Source of the DNA: JBCBSZ01 sp039818945
Lineage (GTDB): Bacteria > Actinomycetota > Acidimicrobiia > Acidimicrobiales > Poriferisodalaceae
Reading direction: 5' to 3'
Assembly: GCA_039818945.1 (NCBI GenBank)
Contig: JBCBSZ010000016.1
Span: 14,488-78,487 of the forward strand
DNA: 64,000 nucleotides
Part shown: positions 50,651 to 58,615 of the stretch, in pieces
How the letters are laid out: the number at the start of each line of letters is the position of its first letter
Numbering within the stretch: position 1 is the stretch's first letter
Position numbers and translations under genes: made by a program
The notes under the pieces: generated by a model
The model's database searches: none
What the model was told of the DNA's origin: nothing
What the model saw: only the letters and a program-made list of their open reading frames with translations

Positions 50651-51079
50651 ATGGCGAAGAAGAAGGTCGCCGCCGTCGTCAAGATCCAGATCCCGGCGGG
50701 TCAGGCCTCTCCGGCCCCGCCGGTCGGCACGGCACTCGGCCCGCACGGCGTGGCCATCATGGACTTCTGCAAGGCGTACAACGCCGAGACCGAGTCCCAG
50801 CGGGGCACGATCATCCCCGTCGAGATCACGATCTTCGAGGATCGGACGTTCACGTTCATCACGAAGACCCCGCCCACCCCGGTGCTGCTGCGCGAGGCCG
50901 CCGGCCTCGACAAGGCGTCGCAGACCCCGGGGCGCGAGTCGGTCGGCACCGTGACCGACGAGCAGATCGCCGAGATCGCCAAGATCAAGATGCCCGACCT
51001 CAACGCCATCGATCTCGACGGCGCCAAGCAGCAGGTCGCCGGCACCGCCCGCTCGATGGGCATCCAGGTCGAGGAGTAG
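50651..51079 (+). CDS. rplK: 50S ribosomal protein L11
   Basis: Ribosomal protein of 142 residues. KIQIPAGQASPAPPVGTALG, GVAIMDFCKAYNAET and KTPPTPVLLREAAG are the standard L11 stretches around the thiostrepton site. The ATG at 50651 is well separated from nusG; the 112-base gap shows no clear promoter. Followed by rplA. Confidence 0.97.
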   Translation: MAKKKVAAVVKIQIPAGQASPAPPVGTALGPHGVAIMDFCKAYNAETESQRGTIIPVEITIFEDRTFTFITKTPPTPVLLREAAGLDKASQTPGRESVGTVTDEQIAEIAKIKMPDLNAIDLDGAKQQVAGTARSMGIQVEE

Positions 51080-51175
51080 CCACTCCCGAGCACCACCAAC
51101 TCGCCGGGGAGGACCTCGCCCCGGTGGACGTGCCCGACGTACGTGTCGACGAGGGAGCTTGAAGGAGCGAAGAAC

Positions 51176-51868
51176 ATGGCCCAGGGCAAGAAGTACCGCG
51201 ACGCGGCTCGCCGCTACGACCGGGAGCGGCTCCATCCGCCCCGCGAGGCGCTCGAGCTGGTGAAGAGCCTCGCCAGCGCCTCGTTCGACGAGAGCGTCGA
51301 CGTGTCCATGCGCCTCGGCGTCGATCCCCGCAAGGCCGACCAGATGGTGCGCGGCACCGTCGGTCTGCCCGCCGGCACCGGCAAGACCGTCCGGGTCGCG
51401 GTGTTCGCCGAGGGCGAGGAGGCGTCCGCGGCCGAGGCCGCCGGCGCCGACCACGTGGGCGGCGACGAGCTGCTGGCCGAGGTCGAGGGCGGCATGCTCG
51501 ACTTCGACATCGCCATCTCCACGCCGCAGCTGATGCCGAAGGTCGGCAAGCTCGGCCGGGTGCTCGGCCCCCGCGGCCTGATGCCCAACCCGAAGACCGG
51601 CACGGTCACGCCCGACGTGGCGAAGGCCGTCGAGGAGTTCAAGGGCGGCAAGGTCGAGTACCGCACCGACCGCTTCGGCAACGTCCACGTCAGCATCGGC
51701 AAGGCCAGCTTCGACGTCGACGACCTCGAGCGGAACTTCACCACGATCCTCGACGAGATCAACCGGGTGAAGCCCTCCTCGTCCAAGGGCCGCTACCTGA
51801 AGAAGCTGACCGTCTCGTCGACGATGGGCCCCGGCGTCCGCGTCGACGTCGGCGGCATCAGCGACTGA
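51176..51868 (+). CDS. rplA: 50S ribosomal protein L1
   Basis: Ribosomal protein of 230 residues. GTVGLPAGTGKTVRVAVFAE, GRVLGPRGLMPNPKTGTVT and the C-terminal KLTVSSTMGPGVRVD are diagnostic. The ATG at 51176 follows a GAAGGAG site. In most bacteria rplJ and rplL follow within a few hundred bases; here about 6 kb of unrelated genes intervene. Confidence 0.97.
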   Translation: MAQGKKYRDAARRYDRERLHPPREALELVKSLASASFDESVDVSMRLGVDPRKADQMVRGTVGLPAGTGKTVRVAVFAEGEEASAAEAAGADHVGGDELLAEVEGGMLDFDIAISTPQLMPKVGKLGRVLGPRGLMPNPKTGTVTPDVAKAVEEFKGGKVEYRTDRFGNVHVSIGKASFDVDDLERNFTTILDEINRVKPSSSKGRYLKKLTVSSTMGPGVRVDVGGISD

Positions 51869-51900
51869 CGCCCGCTGCTCGCCCGAGCGGGGTCGCACGA

Positions 51901-51916
51901 CGGCCCGACCGGGCCG
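51901..51916 (+). terminator. hairpin after rplA
   Basis: CGGCCC / GGGCCG with a four-base loop, 32 bases after the rplA stop. Short stem, no T-run. Confidence 0.35.
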
Positions 51917-51996
51917 GAGACACAGCACTGTCACATCCCCGGGGGCTACCTCGTCATGACCGGTGAGAGATCACCGTCTGACACGAGGAGCCTCCC

Positions 51997-53295
51997 GTGG
52001 AACCTTCCCCGATCGTCGTGGTCGGAGCCGGACTCGCCGGCCTGACCGCGGCCAACCACCTGGCCGACGCCGGCCACCGCGTCACCATCGTCGAGACCCG
52101 CCGTGACGTCGGTGGCCGGGCACGGACGGACGCCGTCGACGGCTTCCGGCTGAACCTCGGACCCCATGCCCTCTACCGGGACGGGGCCGGCATGGCCGTG
52201 CTCGACGCGCTCGGCATCGATGCGCCCGGTTGGGACGTGCCGGTCACCGAGAGCACCGCAGCGGACGGCGACCGATTGGTCGGCCTCCCCGTCGGCCCGA
52301 TGTCGCTGCTGCGGACCGGGCTGCTCGGCGTCCGCGGCAAGCTGCAGGTGGGTCGGCTGCTCACCCGGCTGCCGAAGCTCGACCCGGCGGACTGGCACAC
52401 GACCTCCGTCGACGACTGGATCGCCGAGTCGATCGGCGACGAGGGCGCACGGCGGCTCGTCCACGCCCTCGCTCGCCTCACGACCTACTCCGCTCGTCCC
52501 GACCTCGCCTCCGCCGGGGCGCTCATCGCCCAGCTCCAGGGCGCGACGACGAGCGGTGTCCGCTACCTCCACGGTGGTTGGCAGGTGCTCGCCGACCGAC
52601 TGCTCGACCGGGCGCACCGGCGCGGCGCCGAACTGCGATCGGGTGTCGCCGTGCGGGCCGTCCGATCGGTCGGGTCCGGGTTCGAGGTCGACGCCGACGT
52701 GGCGCTCACCGCCTCGGCCGTGGTCCTGGCCGTGCCGCCGGCGGCGGCCGACCGCCTGCTGGGTGGGGGCACCGGCCTCGCCGACGCCGCCGGTCCGGAG
52801 GTGGTCGCCTCGGTGCTCGACCTCGGCCTCGACGGGCTGCCGGCCCGCCGCTTCGTCCTCGGCATCGACCGTCCCCACTACCTGTCACGCCACGCTCCGG
52901 CGGCCGATCTGGCGCCGGATGGCACCTCGCTCGTCGGGGTCATGCGATACGGCGAACCGGGGGAGCGGGACCCGAAGGAGGTCAGGGCCGAGCTGCTCGA
53001 CCTCGCGATCCGCTCCGGGATCGCGCCGCAGCAGATCCTCCTCGACCGCTACCTGCACCGCCTGGTCGTCGCGGGTGGCATGCCGCTGGCCGCGTCCGGC
53101 GGACTGGCCGGCCGTCCCGGCGTCGAGGTTCCGGGTCGACCGGGTGCGCTCGTCGCCGGTGACTGGGTCGGCGACGAGGGCCAGCTCGCCGATGCGTCGT
53201 TCGCCTCCGGTCGGGCGGCCGCGGTCGCGGCCCTCCGGTTCCTCGGCGATCGTCGAGCGGCGGAGGCGCCGGTCGTGGGAGCCTCGGACACATGA
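51997..53295 (+). CDS. FAD-dependent amine oxidase/phytoene desaturase-like oxidoreductase
   Basis: Flavoprotein of 432 residues. The dinucleotide loop IVVVGAGLAGLTAANHLADAG is followed by an acidic residue in VETRRDVGGRARTD, the amine-oxidase/protoporphyrinogen-oxidase signature. The C-terminal FAD contact is ALVAGDWVGDEGQLADASFA. The substrate is unknown. It starts at a GTG behind GAGGAGCC. The ECF41 sigma gene overlaps its stop (ATGA); ECF41 factors are usually linked to one oxidoreductase-type gene, and this may play that part. Confidence 0.8.
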   Translation: MEPSPIVVVGAGLAGLTAANHLADAGHRVTIVETRRDVGGRARTDAVDGFRLNLGPHALYRDGAGMAVLDALGIDAPGWDVPVTESTAADGDRLVGLPVGPMSLLRTGLLGVRGKLQVGRLLTRLPKLDPADWHTTSVDDWIAESIGDEGARRLVHALARLTTYSARPDLASAGALIAQLQGATTSGVRYLHGGWQVLADRLLDRAHRRGAELRSGVAVRAVRSVGSGFEVDADVALTASAVVLAVPPAAADRLLGGGTGLADAAGPEVVASVLDLGLDGLPARRFVLGIDRPHYLSRHAPAADLAPDGTSLVGVMRYGEPGERDPKEVRAELLDLAIRSGIAPQQILLDRYLHRLVVAGGMPLAASGGLAGRPGVEVPGRPGALVAGDWVGDEGQLADASFASGRAAAVAALRFLGDRRAAEAPVVGASDT

Positions 53296-54164
53296 GCCGC
53301 GTCTCGGAGAGCGACGTCGACGGCTTCGCCGAGGAGCGCGACCGGCTCTTCGGCCTCGCCTATCGGATGACGGGCAGCGTCGCCGACGCCGACGATGTCG
53401 TCCAGGAGGCGTGGATCCGGTGGCAGGCCGCCGACCGGACGACGATCCGCACGCCCGGCGCGTGGCTGACGACCGTCACCACCCGGCTCGCCCTGGATCG
53501 GCTCCGCTCGGCCCAGCGGCGCCGCGAGCGCTACGTCGGTCCGTGGTTGCCCGAACCACTGCTCACCGACGACGGGCCGGCCGATGTCGTCGAGCAGGCG
53601 GAGACCCTCACGCTCGGGTTCCTCTGCGTGCTCGATCGGCTCGATCCCCGTGAGCGGGCGGCCTTCCTGTTGCACGACGTGTTCGGGCACCCGTTCGCCG
53701 AGGTGGCCGACACGCTGGAGCTCACCGCGGCGAACGCCAGGCAGATCGCCAGCCGGGCGCGACGGAAGGTGCGCGACGAGGAACGCTCCGGACGGTCGTC
53801 GAGCGAGGATGCCGACCGGCTGGTCGACGCCTTCCTGCGCGCCGTCATCGCCGGTGAGGAGGAGAGCCTGGTCGAGCTCCTCGCCGAGGACGTCGTGGTC
53901 GTGAGCGACGGCGGTCCGAACCGGCATGCCGCCCGTCGACCCGTCGAGGGCGTGCAGCGCGTCATCCGGTTCCTGGTGAACATCGCTCGGCGGATCCCGG
54001 AAGGATCCGAGATCGTGCGAACGACGATCAACGACACGCCGGGGGTGATCGTCCACCGACCGGGTGAGAGCCCCGTCGTGCTGGCCTTCGACGTCGAGGA
54101 CGACCGGATCGTGACCATCCGCGGGATGCTCAACCCGGACAAGGTCGCACACCTGGGTCGCTAG
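53292..54164 (+). CDS. ECF41-type RNA polymerase sigma factor with SnoaL-like C-terminal domain
   Basis: Sigma factor of 290 residues. Sigma-2 is FGLAYRMTGSVADADDVVQE and sigma-4 lies around FAEVADTLELTAANARQIAS. The ECF41 marks WLPEPL, in the linker, and NPDKVAHL, at the C-terminus, are both present. The SnoaL-like domain (about residues 175-285) regulates activity in place of an anti-sigma factor. The ATG overlaps the oxidoreductase stop, so the two are translationally coupled. Confidence 0.88.
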   Translation: MSRVSESDVDGFAEERDRLFGLAYRMTGSVADADDVVQEAWIRWQAADRTTIRTPGAWLTTVTTRLALDRLRSAQRRRERYVGPWLPEPLLTDDGPADVVEQAETLTLGFLCVLDRLDPRERAAFLLHDVFGHPFAEVADTLELTAANARQIASRARRKVRDEERSGRSSSEDADRLVDAFLRAVIAGEEESLVELLAEDVVVVSDGGPNRHAARRPVEGVQRVIRFLVNIARRIPEGSEIVRTTINDTPGVIVHRPGESPVVLAFDVEDDRIVTIRGMLNPDKVAHLGR

Positions 54165-54165
54165 C

Positions 54166-55665
54166 TCAGCCGGCGCGGAACGCTTCGATCACCGGAGCGA
54201 ACCGCTCGACCGAACCCGGCAGCCCGACGTCGGGGAGGCTCACGATGGCCTCCTGCACGCCGGACTCGGCGAGGCGACGGAAGCGCCCGATGTGCTCGTC
54301 GGTCGTCCCCGCGTTCCAGCGGGCGATCGCCTCGTCGCGGGTCCCAGCTCCGGTGCGGAGCTCGTCGACCCGGGCCGACAGGGCGTCGGCGTCGGGAGCG
54401 CAGAGGACCGTGGACAGCTGGGTCACCCGGATCTCCTCGGGGTCCCGGTCCTCGGTGCGGCAGTGCTCGTGGAGCACCTCGACCTTGCGCCGCACGACGT
54501 CGGGCTCGCCGAAGAGGTTGCACGCGTCGGCGTGCCGGGCGACCAGGCGCAGGGTGCGCTGCTCACCGGACCCGCCGACGAGGATCGGCACCCGCTCCTG
54601 GACCGGACGTGGGTAGCAGATCGCCTCGGCCACCTCGATCCGGCGGCCCGAGTAGCTCGGAGCGCCCGGTCCCCACAGCACGGGGAGCAGCTCGAGCGCG
54701 TCCTCCAGCAGCTCGTACCGCTCGGCCAGCGGCGGGAACCGCCACCCGTAGGCGAGGTGCTCCCGCTCGAACCAGGCCGCACCGATGCCGCACTCGGCCC
54801 GGCCCCCGGAGAGCACGTCGAGGGTCGCCACGATCTTCCCGAGATGCGCGACGTTGCGGTAGGTGATGCCCGTGACCATCGTGCCGAGCCGAATCCGCTC
54901 GGTCGCAGCGGCCAGGAACCCGAGCGTCGTCCAGCTCTCGAGCATCGGCTCCCACTCCCGACCCACGAAGGGGATCTGCACGAGGTGGTCCATCAACCAG
55001 AGGCTGGAGAACCCGGCCGCCTCGGCCTCGGCGGCGACCCGTCCCAACTGGGTCGGGAGCTCCTCGGTCCCACCCGGCCAGTCGAAGGCGGGCAGCTGGA
55101 GGCCGAAGCGGACGGTCATCGGATGCTCCTTCTGGCGGAGACGTGGTGCTGTGGCGTCGAGCAGGGCCGGGGCGACGACGCGAGCCGGACCGGGGGCGTG
55201 CACGGCGTCGAACTCGCTCGCGAGCGCCTCCCGGGCCTCGGGCCAGCGGCGAAGCTGCGAGGTCAGGACCTTGGACGGCACGGTGTCGGCGCGCGAGCGG
55301 TTGCGTCGGCGGTACTCGGCATCGGGCAGATCGAACGCGACGGCGTGGACGGGCCGCCGTCGGGCCCGGGCGGCGGCGATCCAGCCCGCCCGGCGGTCCG
55401 CGTCGAGGCCCAGGCTGTCGACGACCGTGGTGAGCCCCCGCCGCAGCCGTCGCTCCAGGACGAGATCGGCGACGTCGAACGCATCGGACCCGGCCCGCTG
55501 GTCGTGCTCGCCCGTCCCGACGAGCGAGCGCAGGCGATCGGTCGACACGATCTGGTCGGTGGGGAACCACCGCTCGGCCCACGTGGACTTGCCGCCGCCG
55601 GACGGTCCGACCAGCACCACGAGCGCCCCGGCCGGGACCCGCACCTCGTCGTGCCCTTCGTCCAC
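54166..55665 (-). CDS. P-loop kinase fused in frame to LLM-class F420-type oxidoreductase
   Basis: One open frame of 499 codons with two parts. Residues 1-180 are a small AAA_33/polynucleotide-kinase-like domain: Walker A GPSGGGKST (about 20-28) and QIVSTDRLRSLVG. From about residue 183 a luciferase-like (LLM) domain begins, MTVRFGLQLPAFDWPGG, with RIRLGTMVTGITYRNVAHLG and PILVGGSGEQRTLRLVARHA, which would use F420 or FMN. No stop separates the parts. A strong AGAAGGAG site precedes the internal ATG at 55119, so a free 317-residue LLM protein could also be made. The phosphotransferase gene lies 26 bases upstream. Confidence 0.75.
   Translation of the reverse strand: MDEGHDEVRVPAGALVVLVGPSGGGKSTWAERWFPTDQIVSTDRLRSLVGTGEHDQRAGSDAFDVADLVLERRLRRGLTTVVDSLGLDADRRAGWIAAARARRRPVHAVAFDLPDAEYRRRNRSRADTVPSKVLTSQLRRWPEAREALASEFDAVHAPGPARVVAPALLDATAPRLRQKEHPMTVRFGLQLPAFDWPGGTEELPTQLGRVAAEAEAAGFSSLWLMDHLVQIPFVGREWEPMLESWTTLGFLAAATERIRLGTMVTGITYRNVAHLGKIVATLDVLSGGRAECGIGAAWFEREHLAYGWRFPPLAERYELLEDALELLPVLWGPGAPSYSGRRIEVAEAICYPRPVQERVPILVGGSGEQRTLRLVARHADACNLFGEPDVVRRKVEVLHEHCRTEDRDPEEIRVTQLSTVLCAPDADALSARVDELRTGAGTRDEAIARWNAGTTDEHIGRFRRLAESGVQEAIVSLPDVGLPGSVERFAPVIEAFRAG
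55117..55133 (-). promoter_or_regulatory. internal ribosome-binding site and ATG of the LLM domain
   Basis: On the minus strand AGAAGGAG is followed six bases later by the ATG at 55119, an ideal initiation signal within a continuous reading frame. Confidence 0.5.
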
Positions 55666-55691
55666 GGCGTCGAGCCTGGCACACCGGTGTC

Positions 55692-56615
55692 TCAGCCCGG
55701 GTCGGCGGCGATCACCTCCGCGACCCGCAGGATCCGGTCGGCCTCGTCGTCGTCGCCCGTCGCCGCCCACGACAGACCGTTGGCCACCCGCTCGATCACC
55801 CCCCACTCCCAGATGGCCTCGGCGTCGAGCCCACACCTGCTGGCCAACCACTCGGCCCGGTCGCGGGGCCGGCCGGTGACCAGCTCCACCGGGTCCTCCC
55901 GCATCAGGATCCCGAGGTCGTACTCCGGTTCGGCACGGAGCCCGTCGGGGTCGATCAGGAGGAACCCGCGGTCGGAAGCCAGCGTGTTCCACTGGTGGAC
56001 GTCGCCGTGGACGAGCACGATCCGCTCGTCGTCATGAGCCCGTCGCCGGCGCTCGCCGCAGCGCACGGCGTGCTCGACGACCCGTTCCGAGCACGGCCGG
56101 TCGAGCCGTTCCCACGTCTCGATGACCGACCGGACGAGCTGCGATGCCCTCGCCGCGCCGCTGGGCAGGGTGTCGGTGGGCGCTCGTCGCCACAAGCGGG
56201 CGACCGTCGCCGTCATGATCTCGAGGCGGCGACCGATGGGGAGCCCCAGGGTGGACAACGACGGGCCGAGTCGCTCCAGGAGCAGGGCGCTCCCGTCGAG
56301 GTCGCTGCGGAACAGGCGGACGCACCCGTCGCCGTCGGCGAGTCGCAGGACGGCCGCTTCGTGGCGGCCGGCTCGCTCGACGACCTCGTCGCCGGTGCGG
56401 GGGAGCAGGAGCTTCAGCACGGCCGGTGTGCCGTCCGCCTGCGTCACCCCGACCACGCAGGACTCGGTGCCGCCCGGGAGCGGGCCACCGACCGAGAGCT
56501 CCCACTCGGTGGCCAGGTCGCCGACCAGGTCGGGGAGCGCGGCGAGCCAGGAGGCCGCGCCCGCGGCCAGCGCGCTGCGTTCGACGAGCTCGGGCACCTC
56601 GATCACGGACGCCAT
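55692..56615 (-). CDS. aminoglycoside phosphotransferase-family kinase
   Basis: Protein-kinase-like fold of 307 residues. The catalytic loop IVLVHGDVHQWNTLASDRG and the metal-binding LLIDPDGLRAEPEYDLGI are clear, and an earlier VLKLLLPRT holds the nucleotide-binding Lys. This is the APH family; few members act on aminoglycosides, and the real substrate may be a small metabolite. It is divergent from the selenoprotein gene, 60 bases apart, and followed by the kinase-LLM fusion gene. Confidence 0.8.
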   Translation of the reverse strand: MASVIEVPELVERSALAAGAASWLAALPDLVGDLATEWELSVGGPLPGGTESCVVGVTQADGTPAVLKLLLPRTGDEVVERAGRHEAAVLRLADGDGCVRLFRSDLDGSALLLERLGPSLSTLGLPIGRRLEIMTATVARLWRRAPTDTLPSGAARASQLVRSVIETWERLDRPCSERVVEHAVRCGERRRRAHDDERIVLVHGDVHQWNTLASDRGFLLIDPDGLRAEPEYDLGILMREDPVELVTGRPRDRAEWLASRCGLDAEAIWEWGVIERVANGLSWAATGDDDEADRILRVAEVIAADPG

Positions 56616-56661
56616 GGTCGCCGACGAGCGTCGGGCGGTTCGGTCGGTTTCCGCCGGACCG

Positions 56662-56667
56662 TAGGCT
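56662..56667 (+). promoter_or_regulatory. -10 box TAGGCT of the selenoprotein gene
   Basis: TAGGCT ends eight bases before the ATG at 56676, consistent with leaderless transcription. Confidence 0.5.
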
Positions 56668-56675
56668 CGGCGGCC

Positions 56676-57842
56676 ATGGGAGCTGACGCTGCGATCCGCG
56701 AGCGCGTGGGAGACATCCCGGCGCCGACCTTCGACACCGTGGCGGCCACCGTCGCGCCGCCGCTGCGCGACGCGAGGGTCGCCATCGTCACCACCGCCGG
56801 CTTGAAGCCGTCCGGCGACGCGACGCTGTGGCAGCCGACCGACGGCACCTTCACCGTGCTCGACCCCGCCGACCGCGACGTCCAGCTCAGCCACTTCAGT
56901 CCGAACTTCGACCGCAGCGGCTTCGCCCAGGACCTCAACGTCGTGTACCCGATCGACCGGCTCACCGAGCTCGTCGACCGGGGCGAGATCGGATCGCTCG
57001 GACCCCGGAACCTCTCGTTCATGGGCGCCCAGTTCGACGCGACCTTCTCGACGATCATCCACGACACCGGACCGCGTGCGGCACAGGTGCTCATCGACGA
57101 CGAGGTCGACGTCGTCCTCCTGACCCCCGTGTGACCGTTCTGCACGCGCACCGTGAGTGTGCTCAGCCACGTCCTCGAGGCCGCCGGCCTGGCGACCGTC
57201 GGGATCTCACTCGTCCGCAAGCAGGCCGAGAACGTCCGCCCACCGCGCATCCTCAACGTCGAGTTCCCACTCGGCCGCCCCCTCGGTCGGCCCGACGATC
57301 CCGAGCTCCAGCACGACGTGCTCGCCCGGGCGTTCGCCTTGCTGGAGCGCACCGACGTGCCCGTCCTCGAGGACCATCCGCTGACCATCGAGGACGAGAC
57401 GGCGGAGCCGGCCGCCTGCCCGATGCCGGCTCGCCACGACCCCGACCTCCCCGCCGAGATCGACGAGGCGAAGGGGCTGCGCGCCGCCTACGAGCGCCAC
57501 CTCGCCGCCCACGACGGTCGCACGGCCATGGGCCGCATCGGCGGTCCGGACGACATCGCGGAGCTCATCGAGGGCTTCCGCCGGCTCCGCGACGGTGCGT
57601 CGATGGCAGACGTCGGGTGGGACGACCAGCAGCTCCTCGCCGCGTCCCAAGACGTCCGGGCGTACTACGAGGAGGCGGGCACCCAGCTCGCCGACGTCAC
57701 CGGCGCCCGTCGGCTGGAGTCCTGGTTCTACGCCACCACCGCGACGGGCGCCCTCCTGCGCGAGGTGCAGACGACGCTCAGGGAGGCGGGCGCCGACCGC
57801 AACCTCTGGTACTACGTCGTGCCCGGCTCCCAGGCGGGCTGA
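56676..57842 (+). CDS. GrdB-like selenoprotein with in-frame UGA (Sec153), glycine/sarcosine/betaine reductase B family
   Basis: Read through the UGA at 57132-57134, one frame of 388 residues results. The first part (1-152) has VYPIDRLTELVDRGEIGSLG and IIHDTGPRAAQVLIDDEVDV. The second continues without a gap in the same family pattern: LEAAGLATVGISLVR, then VEFPLGRPLGRPDDPELQHD. The UGA falls at the first position of U-P-F-C-T (Sec153, Cys156), the redox motif of the selenocysteine subunit GrdB, and a hairpin follows 17 bases later. The usual reading would be two genes, one ending at 57134 and one starting at GTG 57153. Reductase activity on glycine-like substrates is not implied in an aerobe; the substrate is unknown. 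Confidence 0.78.
57132..57166 (+). other. UGA codon and bacterial SECIS-like hairpin
   Basis: UGA at 57132-57134. GCGCAC (57146-57151) pairs with GTGTGC (57157-57162) around the loop CGTGA (57152-57156); an outer CTG/CAG (57140-57142, 57164-57166) adds three pairs across a bulge. The loop starts 17 bases after the UGA with G in its second position, within the range described for bacterial SECIS elements. Confidence 0.6.
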
Positions 57843-57850
57843 CCGGTGTC

Positions 57851-57866
57851 GGCTCCGGCAGGAGCC
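57851..57866 (+). terminator. short hairpin after the selenoprotein gene
   Basis: GGCTCC / GGAGCC with loop GGCA, nine bases after the stop codon and just before the rplJ promoter. No T-run. Confidence 0.4.
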
Positions 57867-57868
57867 GC

Positions 57869-57874
57869 TACCCT
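57869..57874 (+). promoter_or_regulatory. -10 box TACCCT of the rplJ-rplL operon
   Basis: TACCCT matches TANNNT and lies about 180 bases before rplJ, as expected for a promoter in front of an L10 leader. Its presence shows that rplJL has its own promoter here. Confidence 0.5.
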
Positions 57875-57879
57875 CTCGG

Positions 57880-58051
57880 TTCGCAAACGACAACGACATC
57901 GTCGTGCCAGAGACCTCCGGTGCCCACGGGCGTAATGGTGAGAGCCGCCGGACGAGGCGAAGACCTCCGGGTTCCGTTTCTGCGGTTCCGGACGCGATCG
58001 CGCTCATCGCACGCGCGACGTGTCCCGAGACATGCAGAAAGGAGGTGAGCC
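57880..58051 (+). ncRNA. probable ribosomal protein L10 leader RNA
   Basis: The roughly 170-base untranslated leader of rplJ contains the region CCAGAGACCTCCGGTGCCC and later AAGACCTCCGGGTTCCG, which can form the stems typical of L10(L12)4-binding leaders that let excess L10 repress translation. It ends in a strong AAAGGAGGTGAG ribosome-binding site. The fold was judged by eye only. Confidence 0.6.
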
Positions 58052-58594
58052 GTGGAGAGACCCCCCCGACCGGAGAAGGTCGCCGTCGTCGACGAGGTGC
58101 GCGAGCGCCTGGACGAGGCGTCAGCGACCATCGTGACCGAGTACCGCGGGTTGGACGTGAAGGCCATGCAGTCCCTGCGCAGCGATCTGCGCCAGGCCGG
58201 TGGCTCGTACAAGATCTACAAGAACACGCTGACCCGCCTCGCGGCCCGTGAGCTCGAGCTCGCGGACCTCGAGCCGCTGCTGTCGGGTCCGACCGCCCTC
58301 GCGTTCGTCGAGGACGATGTGGCCCAGGTGGCGAAGGCGCTCCGCGAGTTCGCCAAGACCAACGATCACCTCACCATCAAGGGTGGAGTGCTCGGCGGCG
58401 TCGTCCTCGACGCCGAGCAGGTCGCGGCCCTCGCCGATCTCCCGTCCCGCGAGGAGCTCCTCGCACGTCTGGCCGGTGGCTTCCAGGCACCGACCCAGCA
58501 GTTCGCTGGGCTGCTCAACGCCACGGTCTCCAAGTTCGCCTACGGCCTGCAGGCCCTGATCACCGAACGCGAGTCGGCCGACGCGGCCGCTTGA
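58052..58594 (+). CDS. rplJ: 50S ribosomal protein L10
   Basis: Ribosomal stalk base protein of 180 residues. ATIVTEYRGLDVKAMQSLR, GGSYKIYKNTLTRLAARELE and the C-terminal L12-binding helix around NATVSKFAYGLQALITER are typical. GTG start at 58052 directly behind AAAGGAGGTGAGCC. Precedes rplL. Confidence 0.96.
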   Translation: MERPPRPEKVAVVDEVRERLDEASATIVTEYRGLDVKAMQSLRSDLRQAGGSYKIYKNTLTRLAARELELADLEPLLSGPTALAFVEDDVAQVAKALREFAKTNDHLTIKGGVLGGVVLDAEQVAALADLPSREELLARLAGGFQAPTQQFAGLLNATVSKFAYGLQALITERESADAAA

Positions 58595-58615
58595 TCCCCC
58601 CCCGGAGGAAGTGCA

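Noticed and set aside
55692..56615. Aminoglycoside resistance gene
   Set aside because: Only the general phosphotransferase fold is visible. Most members of this family in soil and marine actinobacteria act on other substrates, so no resistance claim is made.
57132..57153. Reading the GrdB-like locus as two genes or as a nonsense-broken pseudogene
   Set aside because: Frame, family pattern and the U-x-x-C-T motif continue through the UGA, a hairpin follows at the right distance, and the downstream part shows no decay. Sec insertion explains all of this better, though it needs the machinery to be present.
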